This document shows, piece after piece, positions 1-9,450 of a DNA stretch of 64,000 nt. This stretch comes from Petrosia ficiformis (lineage: Eukaryota; Porifera; Demospongiae; Haplosclerida; Petrosiidae): positions 19,880,548-19,944,547 of the forward strand of contig OX345636.1 of assembly GCA_947044365.1 (NCBI GenBank), in the 5' to 3' direction. The translations under genes and the position numbers were made by a program. Position 1 is the first letter of the stretch, and each line of letters opens with the position of its first letter. The notes below the pieces were generated by a model. It made no database searches. It saw only the letters and a list, made by a program, of their open reading frames with translations, and was not told the origin of the DNA.

Positions 1-24
1 TTAAAGTACTTACACGTACATGAT

Positions 25-110
25 GTACTATACATGAAACCTAACTAAATATGATAACACACTACATGTACTATACATGAAACCTAAAATATGATAACAC
101 ACTACATGTA
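25..110. repeat. Tandem duplication, 42-bp period
   Basis: Two adjacent copies of a unit that begins tgtactatacatgaaacc, one at 25 and one at 67. They differ mainly by a few bases missing from the second. I see no coding sequence in the first 340 bases. From about 120 to 340 the sequence is unremarkable. Confidence 0.8.
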
Positions 111-340
111 AGGCACTCTTGTGGCTAAAGGGAGAGCTAGGGTGTCAAAGTGCTAAGGAAATAAAACAACTGAGAGGTGAAGCGCAATGGTAGCCGGTGA
201 CTCTCTTGTCTTTAAGTCTTTGTAACACCCAGCAGGATTATCCTACCAGCGGAGAGGGAGAGGAGGGCCTAATATTTAAAAAAAAAACTTACATGGTTCA
301 TTTACGAACCACCATCATCACTGCTATACTTCACTACATG

Positions 341-470
341 TTTAGGTAACTTTCTACAGTGATACTGTGGTGTTTCTTATAAATGTTATAATTTCATGTA
401 GTGAAACCTCACGCATGTGGGACATGTTCTTTGTGATAATCAAGGATGATCCTGCATTTAAAAAGGTTTT
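341..470 (+). repeat. Local dispersed repeat, copy 1
   Basis: About 115 bases containing catgtgggacatgttctttg followed by a stretch ending tgcatttaaaaagg. Closely similar copies lie at 3915-4027 and 4226-4333, all in the same orientation. A shorter related piece (cagg-taac-ttcaacagagat) recurs at about 535 and 4403. The copies sit on both sides of the piggyBac/hAT nest, so they may be subterminal repeats of the older element or a separate small family. Confidence 0.7.
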
Positions 471-657
471 TTTTCTTGCTTACTTATGCCAATACAAATG
501 CTGTACTATTCTATTTGTTTATACTGCATATGTTCAGGTAACGTTCAACAGAGATGTTGTTATAATTGTTATCATAAACTATGCAAGTCAGCATTGAACA
601 CAATATTACTGCTATGGGGCTTTAGATGCTATGTATAATGAAATGAAATTTATGTAG

Positions 658-765
658 TATGCCTCAAAGACACATGCCGACATGGTAGAGGTAGAGGTGA
701 CAGTGGACGTGGTGGAGGCAGAGGAAGCAGCTTGAAGGGAAAATCTGTAACCAATGAAGCTGTTA
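658..765 (+). CDS. Possible exon with RG-rich segment
   Basis: An open segment between a plausible acceptor (tatgtag) and a strong donor (gtaagtgg). It encodes a run rich in Arg and Gly (RGRGDSGRGGGRGSS) followed by LKGKSVTNEAV. RG-rich segments bind RNA or nucleic acid in many eukaryotic proteins. It lies just upstream of the piggyBac-like coding remnant and could be its N-terminal exon, or a remnant of an unrelated gene. I do not recognise the protein. No start codon can be assigned. Confidence 0.3.
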
Positions 766-838
766 GTAAGTGGCTTTTTTGAGTTGTATGTGATTAGATA
801 TAGATTTGTATTATAATGACTGTAGAGATGTTGGTGAA

Positions 839-1327
839 CTAGAGTGGTGTTATGGAGATGTTGGGAATACTGCTGAAGGACATGTGTCCCCTCGGCAGCT
901 TCCTCCTTTCAGTTGCCAATCAGGCACAATCCCTCGAACAAAACAGGCCAAGACACCAAATGGAGACATTCCAGCTGTTTATGACCTGTGTCATACTTGA
1001 AGAGATTGTTAGGCAAACTAAACTGTTTGCAGCACTGAAGAAAATAAATCTCCAATTCTGTGTTGAAGAGTTTATTAGCTTTTTTGGGAATCAATGTAGC
1101 GATGGGACTTTTGAAGCTACCAATGTTGCGTGACTACTGGTCTACAAACCAGGTCCTAGCAACACCATGGTTCCCTTCAGTAATGGCAAGAAAAATATTT
1201 TTTAGTATTCTCTGATATTTGTTCATCCCTCCAAAACAAAAGAGGTGAAGTTGGTTATGACCCTTTGTACAAGGTGAGGCCCATACTAGATCATTTAACA
1301 GCTGTCTTTCCCATGACAGCTATCAAC
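839..1327 (+). pseudogene. piggyBac-like transposase remnant, 5' part
   Basis: A decayed DDE-type cut-and-paste transposase of the piggyBac group. The open frame at 852-1133 reads through FQLFMTCVILEEIVRQTK and then EEFISFFG, the usual start of the piggyBac (DDE_Tnp_1_7) domain. The next bases, in a shifted frame, encode a piece like LRDYWSTN and then GYDPLYKVRPILDHL, which are landmark blocks of the family. Reading needs at least two frame changes, so this is a pseudogene. It stops at 1327 where a hAT element is inserted. The rest resumes at 3586 with the family signature SIDEMM. Family assignment is fairly safe; activity is excluded. Confidence 0.7.
1320..1327. repeat. Target-site duplication, left copy
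   Basis: CTATCAAC stands directly before the left end of the hAT element and again at 3586-3593 directly after its right end. Eight bases is the duplication length made by hAT transposases. Confidence 0.93.
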
Positions 1328-3585
1328 TAGGGGTGGGCGATACGATACCAAAGTACTCAAATACTCGATACTGAACTCCGATACTTCGATATCGATACCA
1401 AAATCTGGTATCGAGTATCAGGCCACGCCCAAATCGTGACGTAATAATGTTTAATAATTAATAATTTTTATTACTAAACAATAATAATAATTATAATAAT
1501 AATCTATAATTATAATTATTACAGCTGCAAATTCAAACATTTCATTGTAGCAGCTGTACTTACTTACACTTAAGTTAACTAGTTAAGTGCCACTTTAATA
1601 GTCTTGTGTAAACTGACTTAGCTGAGGAGAAAAATGTCAAAAAGGTTAAGGAGTGCCTGTTGGGACCATTTTAAAAAAGAGAATGAAAATGCAATATGCC
1701 TAGTGGGACAGTGTACAGCAAGGATCAAGCACTCTGGCAACACCAGCAACCTGCTCAAACATTTAAAAATCTGTCACCCAGAGGAGTATCAGAAATGTAT
1801 CCCAGCTCAAGAAAGTAGGAACAAAAAATCAAAATCAGCAGATTCGGTTGCCTCTACATCAAAACAGATCACCATATCAGAAACAATGTCACTTTCAAGA
1901 AAATATCCCAGTGCTTCCGTTAGGAGTAAGACATTAGACAATGCATTAATTGAGATGATAGCCACTGACCTACAACCCATATCCATAGTTGAAGATAAAG
2001 GATTCCTCAAGTATACATCACTACTCGACCCACGCTATGAGCCCCCAAGCCGGAGAACCTTGACTCGAAGGTTGTTACCTGAAAAATATCAAGAAGTAAA
2101 GAAGTCATTAGAACAAAAGTTGGCAGAAATACCATCTCTTGCCCTTACCACAGATATATGGAGTTCTAATCAAGGAATGTCATACTGCTGTTTAACAGCA
2201 CATTCAATATCAAAAAGTTGGGAACTTGAAAGCTTTGTCCTAGAAACATTCAATTTCAACAAAGACCATACTGGGCAAAACATTGCCAATGAATTAAACA
2301 GAGTTGTCGCTGAGTGGGGGTCTCCTAACATCTCTTGCTGTGTGACTGACAATGCCTCCAACATGGTCTCTGGAATTGAGAAAGCAGGATGGAATCACTT
2401 ACCGTGCTTTGCACATACACTGAACTTGGTAGTACAAGATGCAATAAATGCAGATCCAGCACTATCAAATTTAAAAGAAAAGTGCAAAGAAATCGTCTCG
2501 CATTTTCACAGGAGTACCAAAGCTTCTGAGAAACTTCGAGCTATTCAGAAACAGTTGAATATGCCAGAGCTTAAGCTCATTCAGGATGTTGTGACTAGAT
2601 GGAATTCCACTTACCTTATGTTGGAGCGCATCATATCACAACATGAAGCCATCACCACCACACTGTGTCTTTTGGACAAAGCAGTTATGTGTCTCTCTTC
2701 AGAGGAAAAAGTCACCATCAGTCAGTCTCTTCTTCTCTTGAAACCATTTTTTGAAGCAACTGAAGATATAAGTGGGGACAAATATGTTTCCATATCTCTG
2801 ATAATACCTTTAACTAAGCTACTGTTGAAGGCAGCTTCTTCTGGTCCAGACATACCATTACGTTCACTTCTTGTAAGGGAACTGACCAGAAGGTTTTCTC
2901 AGATTGAACAACGGTATACAATAGCAGTTTCCACCTTGCTGGATCCCCGGTTTAAAAAGTTGACCTTTGCTGATACATCTGCAGTAGAACAGGCAGTCCG
3001 GAGGCTGAAGGAGGATGTATTAAATCTAATTCCAACACCTGAAGAAACCGAGGACCAGACTGAAGTTGAATGTCATAGTTCCACTGGGTTGTGGGCTACT
3101 TTTGACGAGAAGGTTTCAAGAGCATCTTCACACCGAACAGACACCACTGATGGCTTTTTAGAAGTTAAAAGGTACTTTGAAGCTCGCATCATCAACAGAA
3201 AAGATGATCCACTGTTGTGGTGGAAGAAAAATGGCCCTCAATTTCCACACGTTATGGAAATAGCTAGGAAGTACCTTGCAATCCCAGGGTCTTCAGTGCC
3301 ATCAGAACGGCTTTTTTCAAAAGCAGGCGAACTGATATCTAGTAGAAGAAGTAAATTAAAACCAAAGAATGTAGATATGGTATTATTCCTTAACAAAAAC
3401 TTGTAACTGTCTATCGTTTACTGTACTTTTAACTTTTATTCATTAACTATTAACTTTTATTCATTAACTAGATTGCGCATGCGCAATAGTCCAGTACTCA
3501 TCTCAGTACTCGATACCATCGATACCGAGAGTCATATTACTTGGTATTGGTATCGAACTGAAATTTCTGGTATCGCCCACCACTA
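1328..3585 (+). mobile_element. Complete autonomous-looking hAT transposon
   Basis: A 2258-bp element. The left end is TAGGGGTGGGCGATAC and the right end, read in reverse complement, is TAGTGGTGGGCGATAC, so the terminal inverted repeats agree at all but one of 16 positions. Exact 8-bp copies of CTATCAAC flank it. Subterminal sequence at both ends is full of short gata-ctcgata / ggtatcg motifs, likely transposase binding sites. It carries one uninterrupted transposase gene (1634-3406). It sits within a piggyBac transposase remnant, so it is the younger insertion. The intact frame, intact ends and perfect target duplication indicate recent movement. Confidence 0.93.
1634..3406 (+). CDS. hAT family transposase with BED finger (ZBED-like)
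   Basis: A 590-residue protein expected to bind the ends of its own element and cut it out by DDE chemistry in the nucleus. In order: an N-terminal BED zinc finger (about residues 9-48; C22, C27, H43 and H48 are candidate ligands); a linker rich in Ser and Lys; an RNase-H-like core starting near residue 170 with TTDIWSS and then VTDNASNM, which carry the two conserved catalytic Asp; an all-helical insertion; and a C-terminal dimerisation region (WW, then SSVPSERLFSKAGE, then KPKNVDMVLFLNKNL). Length is normal for the family. The first ATG follows 300 bases of 5' sequence inside the element and starts just ahead of the BED finger. No stop or frameshift is present, unlike every other transposase here. 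Confidence 0.93.
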   Translation: MSKRLRSACWDHFKKENENAICLVGQCTARIKHSGNTSNLLKHLKICHPEEYQKCIPAQESRNKKSKSADSVASTSKQITISETMSLSRKYPSASVRSKTLDNALIEMIATDLQPISIVEDKGFLKYTSLLDPRYEPPSRRTLTRRLLPEKYQEVKKSLEQKLAEIPSLALTTDIWSSNQGMSYCCLTAHSISKSWELESFVLETFNFNKDHTGQNIANELNRVVAEWGSPNISCCVTDNASNMVSGIEKAGWNHLPCFAHTLNLVVQDAINADPALSNLKEKCKEIVSHFHRSTKASEKLRAIQKQLNMPELKLIQDVVTRWNSTYLMLERIISQHEAITTTLCLLDKAVMCLSSEEKVTISQSLLLLKPFFEATEDISGDKYVSISLIIPLTKLLLKAASSGPDIPLRSLLVRELTRRFSQIEQRYTIAVSTLLDPRFKKLTFADTSAVEQAVRRLKEDVLNLIPTPEETEDQTEVECHSSTGLWATFDEKVSRASSHRTDTTDGFLEVKRYFEARIINRKDDPLLWWKKNGPQFPHVMEIARKYLAIPGSSVPSERLFSKAGELISSRRSKLKPKNVDMVLFLNKNL

Positions 3586-4060
3586 CTATCAACCTAAAAG
3601 GGAAATCAGCATCGATGAAATGATGGTAGGCACTAGATGTAGAATTTCTTTCTTGCATTTTATGTTCTTGTAATGTTGATTACGTAATCCTCCTGGCGGT
3701 TTCATCAAGAAACAGCCAATCGTCCTTAGTGCAGAAGGATATAGAAGCAAACACTACTGTTGAGGCTCTAACAAAGAAGACAAGCACGTTTGGAGACTAT
3801 ACGCCAGTTTACCTTCTCCAAGGCAGGATATGGCACAATCACTCTAAACTCTGCCATTCTTTTGGAACGTGTTGCAGATATAGAACACACCACATGGTCA
3901 GTTAAAGTGTTTTATAGAACTTTCAACAGATACTGTGATTTTTGTTATAATTTCCTGTAGTGACAACCTCATGCACGTGGGACATGTTCTTTGTGATAGT
4001 AAAAGATGATCCTGCATTTAAAAAGGTTAATAATTAGAGAAAGCTTGTATGGATGCAGTT
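3586..4060 (+). pseudogene. piggyBac-like transposase remnant, 3' part
   Basis: Continuation of the remnant interrupted by the hAT insertion. Just after the target duplication the frame reads YQPKREISIDEMMVGTRCR, the conserved central block of piggyBac transposases around a catalytic Asp, then breaks near 3672. Further short pieces (GDYTPVYLLQGR at about 3797) fit the later part of the domain. The frame here is one base out of register with the upstream piece, so the gene was already broken or decayed after insertion. The region from 3900 on is taken over by the local repeats. Catalytic C-terminal blocks are not visible. Confidence 0.65.
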
Positions 4061-4333
4061 ATTGTGGTGCAAGCCTGAAAAGGCACAGTTAGAATAACCA
4101 AAGTTTTGGCATTGAGGCAAAACCAAGCATTGTGTGTTTTTAGAAGGAAGAAGACCAAATGTTAATTAATACACATGCCAGTATACATGCTATGTACTAT
4201 TGTAATTTTACTACACGTTTATATGTTCAGGCAGCTTTCAACAGAGATACTGTGGTAACGTCATATAGTGATATGCATGTGGGACATGTTCTTTGTGATA
4301 ATAAAAAATGGTCCTGCATTAAAAAAGGTTTTT
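3915..4333 (+). repeat. Local dispersed repeat, copies 2 and 3
   Basis: Two further copies (3915-4027 and 4226-4333) of the unit seen at 341-470. Both contain the near-invariant catgtgggacatgttctttg segment and end in tgcatt-aaaaagg. Copy spacing is about 311 bases. The short reading frames over these copies look accidental. Confidence 0.7.
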
Positions 4334-4402
4334 TTTTTACTTATGCAACTTTCAACATTTATTCATGGTACTGCATGTTTACTACAATATTCATAATATA
4401 TA

Positions 4403-4803
4403 TGTCCAGGTAACATTCAACAAAGCTAGTGTGGGGTTGTTATATGATCGAGTCCTTATCAGGATGGCAGAAGCATCTCAGTTTAATATGGACAATCCAA
4501 TTACTGTGTTTCCTGGTTCACCATTAATGTATCAAACTCTGGCCTGAAATTGTTTGTCAGTTCAAGTAATGCACATCCAATGACAGGTGAAAGAAATATT
4601 TTTTCTTCAAGTGAAGTTAGCATTAATAATTGCAAATCTTTTCACAGGGAGAAGGAGTGATTTATCAAGGGGCATACCCAAGTTGGCAATCGAACCAGAC
4701 GCCTTGACAGATCTCTTTTGCCAAGTGCTAATGAAATCACACAGCAGTACAGGAATAGTGGAGGACAAATTACAGACGTTCGTCCCGTTGGTGTAGATCG
4801 ATA
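4403..4803 (+). other. Two short unidentified open segments
   Basis: The frame at 4405-4545 encodes a 46-residue piece starting VTFNKASVGLLYDRV and ending in a stop. A second stretch, after a plausible acceptor (tcttttcacag) near 4648, encodes RTRRLDRSLLPSANEIT and ends at a stop near 4803. They may be exons of a spliced gene, since aggtaa and ttcacag signals are present, but I recognise neither. From 4804 to 5180 I see only AT-rich non-coding sequence. Confidence 0.2.
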
Positions 4804-5180
4804 ACACACATAAATGTTCTATTCTGATGTCCTCGTTTACTGAAGTAGGTGTATCTGCTGGGGACGGTAAAATGTGCTAAAAAGATTTTACCTATGTGAC
4901 TGTCACTAATATTCATTATTCTTTTATATTTTAATCGTTCTCCATGTGACTGATTATTATTCAGTATTATTTCATATTTTTATAATTATGTTAATTAATA
5001 AAAATCCAACTGTTAAACAAGTCTGATAAGTAGCGATGTGAAATGAAATCAAAATTCAAATTTAAAATTACCAAAAGTGCACTGACCGGACTACTATCTA
5101 CCAGAGTGATTGTGCAGTTTTAATAGTTTTCGTAAGGTTCCCTATTTGCATATGAAATTTTTAAAATCTGCTGGTAACAT

Positions 5181-5376
5181 TATGGTAAATTAATAACTGT
5201 ATCTAAGTATTTGGCTGTTTTAATTTATGTATGTTATCTCACACATATGCCACACTATGTTTTGTTTAACACCTCCTTTGACTGTATAGAGTCTGATGGT
5301 TTACACTTGTTAGGATCTCATATGTTCTGGGAAGTTTCTACATGATATGAATATAAAATCTGTCTGTAATCTTACA
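5181..5376 (+). repeat. 5' LTR of Ty3/gypsy element
   Basis: About 196 bases that recur at 7362-7548. Shared blocks include taataactgtatct, tttgactgtatagagtctg and gatatgaatataaaatctg, the last holding a TATA-like stretch. The start is TATGG here against TGTGG in the 3' copy, so the canonical TG has decayed. The copies differ by several substitutions and two indels, so the element is old. Confidence 0.8.
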
Positions 5377-5415
5377 TAGTTCAGTTGTTGTATTTTATTT
5401 ACTATTTCTTAATTA

Positions 5416-5875
5416 GTGATTGAAGAAAGGTTCCATTTCCATCGTAGGAATCAAAATTCTGAAGAATCAATCGCCGAGTTCATTGCGGAACTTAGACGAC
5501 GTCTGTCAACTCATTGTGCCTTTGGAGATTCTTTTAATGATGCACTACGGGATTGCCTGGTTTGTGGACTCCAGAATGAGAGCATACAGAAGCGGTTACT
5601 CTCTGAAGAAGATCTAACCATTAAGAAAGCTTTGGAACTGGCCCAAGGCATGGAAGCAGCTGACAAAAATGCCCAAGCATTGAAAAGAACAGAGAGCCCA
5701 CTATTACAAACACTACCTGGACAAAAGAATAACTGCAGCAACTCGTCACAGTCTAAGATGTGGGCGTATTAACCATGAAGCTAAGAGTTGCAGGTTTGCC
5801 AGTGCAACATGCCATAATTGTGGGAAAACAGGACATATTGCACCTGCATGCCGTTCTAAGAAACTACAGAGAAAC
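5416..5875 (+). pseudogene. gypsy gag fragment with CCHC knuckles
   Basis: Nucleocapsid/capsid part of the gypsy polyprotein, whose normal job is to package element RNA. The frame 5416-5772 contains ESIAEFIAELRRRLSTHCAF and then FNDALRDCLVCGL, landmark capsid blocks of the family. In a shifted frame at about 5755-5862 follow two zinc knuckles, the second reading CHNCGKTGHIAPAC. The start of gag is absent because the fragment begins only 40 bases after the LTR. One frameshift separates capsid and knuckles. Confidence 0.8.
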
Positions 5876-5938
5876 AAATGTCATACAAGCAAATATCCAC
5901 AGAAAGTGAAACATATATAGTACAGGCATCTCAAACCA

Positions 5939-6137
5939 GTGAGAGCTAAATCTTCACAACCTATCCTTGTGGACCTGTTAGTAAACGACAAGATGCTGGC
6001 AATGGAACTTGATACTGGGGCAGCTGTTTCAATCATTTCGGAACAATTACAGAAGCAAGTGTTTCCAGAGGCTAAGCTAAGAAAAGCAACAATTCTGCTT
6101 AAAACATACACTGGTGGAACACATGCTTGTTTGGGAT
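5939..6137 (+). pseudogene. gypsy aspartic protease fragment
   Basis: A retroviral-type aspartyl protease piece of about 66 residues. The active-site block is visible as MELDTGAAVSII, with the DTG triad followed by hydrophobic residues, preceded by PILVDLLVNDK. The flap and C-terminal part end at YTGGTHACLG, where the deletion joins it to the RNase H region. It lies in order between gag and RNase H. Confidence 0.75.
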
Positions 6138-6138
6138 G

Positions 6139-6530
6139 AAATGGAAATGGAGTCAACAGTGTACTCAAGCATTCCAAGTCCACTATGACCCATCTTTGCC
6201 AGTAACATTAGCTAGAGATGCATCTGCATATGGACTAGGGGCAGTAATAATTACTCCCAAGTGGAAAAAGAAGCACTCTCCCTAATTTTCGGTGTGAAGA
6301 AGTTCCATCAATATTTGTATGGACGGAGGTTCATGTTAATTACAGACCACAGACCACAAACCAATTTAGCAATACTGGGTAAGAAAGGCATTCCATCATT
6401 GGCTACCTACCGCTCGATTACAACGTTGGGCTATTCTACTTGCAGCATACCAGTACGAGATTAAGTTTAAATCTACACAAGATCATGCAAATGCCGATGG
6501 TCTCTCTCATCTACCTCTACCTATATCTAC
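6139..6530 (+). pseudogene. gypsy RNase H fragment
   Basis: Starts in the RT-RNase H connection (KWSQQCTQAF) and continues with VTLARDASAYGLGAVI, the first RNase H block with its catalytic Asp. After a frame change it reads EKEALSLIFGVKKFHQYLYG and ITDHRPQ, then KSTQDHANADGLSHLPLP, all typical of gypsy RNase H. At least two frame changes occur. The reverse transcriptase palm, including its YxDD block, is missing upstream. Confidence 0.75.
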
Positions 6531-6628
6531 TGAATGCTCCTGTCCTAAGTTAGGTCCTACACTACACAAAACGAGGATGGCCTGAAGAGATATCTGAAGT
6601 TCTGAAACCGTTCAACACAAAATGGAAG

Positions 6629-7150
6629 GTGATTCTGGTGATTATTCCTAACAAGTTAGGTCCTCCAAGATCATGTCAAACTGTTAAGCATGCACCAACA
6701 GCTGCACCCTTGCATCCTTGGATTTGGCCTACCAAGCCATGGCAGAGGATTCATGTGGACTTTGCCGGACCATTCATGGGTACATCATTCTTGGTAGTAG
6801 TTGACACCCATTCTAAATGGCCAGAAGTATTCAAAATGTCAAGTACAACTACTTCACACACCATATCCACATTATGACATTTATACCATGTATGCTTTTT
6901 CTAAAAAGACCACTTCATACACATTGAACAGTTTGTGATATACAAGCAGATCAAGTCACATCGTAACCAACATGCTAAACTTAGAGAATTTGCAGTTAGC
7001 CAAAAGGTCATTGTTCGAAACAACAGTATGCAAACTAACCCAAAATGTCAACACAGTGTCAACGTGGAACTGTGTCCTATGAAGTTGAAGTTAAGCCAGG
7101 ATTAATTTGGAAACAACATGTTGATCATATTCGTGAGAGAAGTGAAAGAC
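6629..7150 (+). pseudogene. gypsy integrase fragment
   Basis: The frame 6629-6877 holds PWQRIHVDFAGPF, the first catalytic block of the DDE integrase core, then VVVDTHSKWPEVF with the second Asp. The remainder of the core is deleted or unreadable. A later piece near 7060-7140 (SYEVEVKPGLIWKQHVDHIR) resembles the C-terminal end of gypsy integrases. Non-functional. Confidence 0.72.
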
Positions 7151-7348
7151 TGGATAGTTCAAAATCTAATGTGAACACTCTGTGTTTGTGTCATTGGATA
7201 ATCCAAGCCCTGAGAATCGAGTCCAAGACATTTTACCAAATACGCTCAGTACTCACAACCCTGAGGAAACTTCAGTCAATCGCCCCCGATACCCTGATCG
7301 AGTACATCATCCACCTGATAGGTCCCATTCCTGCACCACTTTAAATCT

Positions 7349-7361
7349 AGTGAGGGAGGAA
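7349..7361 (+). promoter_or_regulatory. Polypurine tract before 3' LTR
   Basis: agtgagggaggaa, thirteen purine-rich bases directly before the TGTGG start of the 3' LTR. In LTR elements this tract primes plus-strand DNA synthesis. Its position supports the LTR boundary chosen. Confidence 0.6.
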
Positions 7362-7548
7362 TGTGGTAAACTAATAACTGTATCTTAAAAATAGTATTTT
7401 AATTTACGTATGTTATCTCACTGTTTTTTTTTAACACCTCTTTGACTGTATAGAGTCTGCCGTTTTACACTTGTTACGATAGACTAATCATATATGTAAT
7501 CTCATATGTCTACCTGATATGAATATAAAATCTGTCTGTAATCTTACA
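7362..7548 (+). repeat. 3' LTR of Ty3/gypsy element
   Basis: Second copy of the LTR. It begins TGTGGTAAACTAATAACTG and ends near TCTTACA. It keeps the same TATA-like block as the 5' copy but has lost part of the middle and gained a short AT-rich stretch. Confidence 0.8.
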
Positions 7549-7930
7549 TATATTAATTATCAGAACACTAATTAATATACGACATTAAAGAACGTTTTTG
7601 GTTATAACATTTATTATGTTGTCACTATTGTGTTTTTAGGGCAACAATTGTATCGTTCTCATGCTTGTATTTGCTGGGTTTGGCTAGGCTAGTATTTCCA
7701 CATCATTATCACCATCATCTTCGAGTTGCAGTAGTTTGAATCAAAATTGTAGCTGCAGTGTCCAAGACATCAATGAATAATCTTTTTTTCATCCAGAGGG
7801 TGACCAGTGTTACCCATCCTAGAATGTCTTGTAACAATTAACGATATATAATTTTTTAAAATTTAAAGGAATTTGTAACTCAATCGAAAGGCTACACTAT
7901 CTGTGAGTAATCTATCTAGATTGATTAATA
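7549..7930. other. Non-coding AT-rich stretch
   Basis: No supported gene. Only AT-rich sequence between the LTR element and the next MITE. Confidence 0.5.
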
Positions 7931-8583
7931 TACCGTAAATCTTTAAAGAGAAGCCGCATTTGAATAAAAGCCTGTCTTAAATAAACATAAAGGGTTTCTT
8001 CAAGATTCTTCACACCGGTCTTGAATTCAAAGCCTGGGTGTGATTAAGAAGGTAACACGTGGTTTGTGAATTCACACTACTACACTTTCAAACACTCTCC
8101 TTGTTACTTTCCTGCAGCTAACGAAACATGGTTTTGGTATCAATGGCTTTCTTAAAATGTCTAATTAAGTGAGTTAAAGTCACTGCTGTTGTTTAAAATG
8201 CAGATGTTATTCGGGCTAGTATAAAATTGGGCATTACTCCTTTTTTTCAATCACTCGCCTTACTGTCTTCCTACTGATAGCAAAGCATAAATTTATCAAT
8301 CGCTTCTCTTACAAACTTTTCTTTCCAGTAAATTAAGTTTGAATCTTCAGTATTATAAAATGTGAGAGTTATAGAAATGATATATTAAGTGCGCCGCCTA
8401 CAACATGTTTGGGGTAAATAAATTTAGACTAATAAACAAGAATGCCCATATTAATTATAGACACTAAAGGTTAATAAAAACCGGTCTCAAGTAAACGCCT
8501 GTCTTAAATAGACACCTACTTGAAAACCTCAGCAAAGAAATAGACGCCTGGGCTTCTATTTAAGGATTTAAGGATTTACGGTA
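7931..8583. mobile_element. TA-flanked MITE, about 650 bp
   Basis: The left end reads taccgtaaatctttaaagag and the right end, in reverse complement, taccgtaaatccttaaat, with a related agaagcc block following in each. Further inside both arms carry gcctgtcttaaata or its like. The terminal TA dinucleotides may be the target duplication of a Tc1/mariner/pogo-type transposase. No coding sequence lies inside. The right end contains a small internal duplication (aaggattt twice). Confidence 0.72.
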
Positions 8584-9127
8584 CTCACAATATGAATACA
8601 TGACAAATAATCCAGCCTGTATATTGAAATTTTTGGTTTCTTTGTATGATAGGTGATTACAAATGCAAGAGCTATAGTATACAGTTGATGGGTTTATTTT
8701 CTGACCCTATGACAAAGGTCTGTGTTTTATCAGGCTGTACTTCAGTCATTTGTACACCTTGAAGGAATTTCTTCAAGTGGTAAACCTTATAACTCCAGTT
8801 ACATTGAACCAATTCAAGAAGTATTGAATAAACTCTGTTGGAGATTTGTTATTTACAGTTACATAGTAAATATTGACTACAATGCTCAAAGCAAATAGTT
8901 ACCTGACAGTTCTCTAAGTTCTGAGTTTCCTGCCAGTGAGACCACTACACTATACAGTTCAGAAGTTAAATATCTTTGAGCCGTTTTAAAGCCCCAAGAC
9001 ACTACGAATTTACACAAGTTCGACAATTCATCTAAAGTAAGCGGAAGGAAGAGCAACCTATATGTTCTACTGATCGTAGGTCTGTATCAACATCACAGCT
9101 AGTTAAAAAGGCTTTCATGATAAATGT
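8584..9127. other. Non-coding stretch
   Basis: No gene or repeat I can support. Short open frames are accidental. Confidence 0.45.
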
Positions 9128-9450
9128 CAGCTGGAAAAGTGTTCTGTACTGCTCGTAGAGGAGCTGTCCTTGAAGCTTAGTATCATCATGCAAAGTGGCC
9201 TTGGGCTGAAAAAAAACTTCAAGAACAAGACATTGCCCAGGAAACGCATCCTGTCAGAGACTTCACCACAGTCACAAAGTGTTTTGTGTTGAAAGTAGTT
9301 GCAGCATTTCTGAAAGTTGGTGTACCTTTAACAAAGTTAAATCACTTCAGCAAGGTCCTTCAACTGTATGCGTACAAACAAGCTGGTGAAACACTCGCCA
9401 TCACTGTTTGGTTTGTTGACAATTGGAAATTGTGCAACATTTGATTTCTG
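9128..9450 (+). pseudogene. hAT transposase fragment
   Basis: A short piece of a hAT-family transposase, N-terminal half. With one stop it reads MSAGKVFCTAC-like sequence, then QEQDIAQETHPV and LKVVAAFLKVGVPLTKLNHF. The same block occurs in the better preserved hAT at 43.2-44.8 kb (LKAVTAFLKSGVTLNKLDCF), so both belong to one family. After VWFVDNWKLCNI the frame stops, and nothing of the catalytic core follows. From 9460 to 10443 I see no supported gene; a GC-richer patch at about 9990-10070 has no convincing frame. Confidence 0.6.

Larger units (their letters stand above)
5181..7548 (+). mobile_element. Ty3/gypsy LTR retrotransposon lacking RT
   Basis: A 2.37-kb element with direct LTRs and internal pieces in the order gag, zinc knuckles, protease, RNase H, integrase, which is Ty3/gypsy order. 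Autonomous gypsy elements are about 5 kb. The reverse transcriptase palm is missing: the sequence passes from the end of the protease straight into the RT/RNase H connection near 6139. A purine-rich tract (gtgagggagga) directly precedes the 3' LTR as expected. I cannot find a convincing target duplication. A dead, internally deleted copy. Confidence 0.8.
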
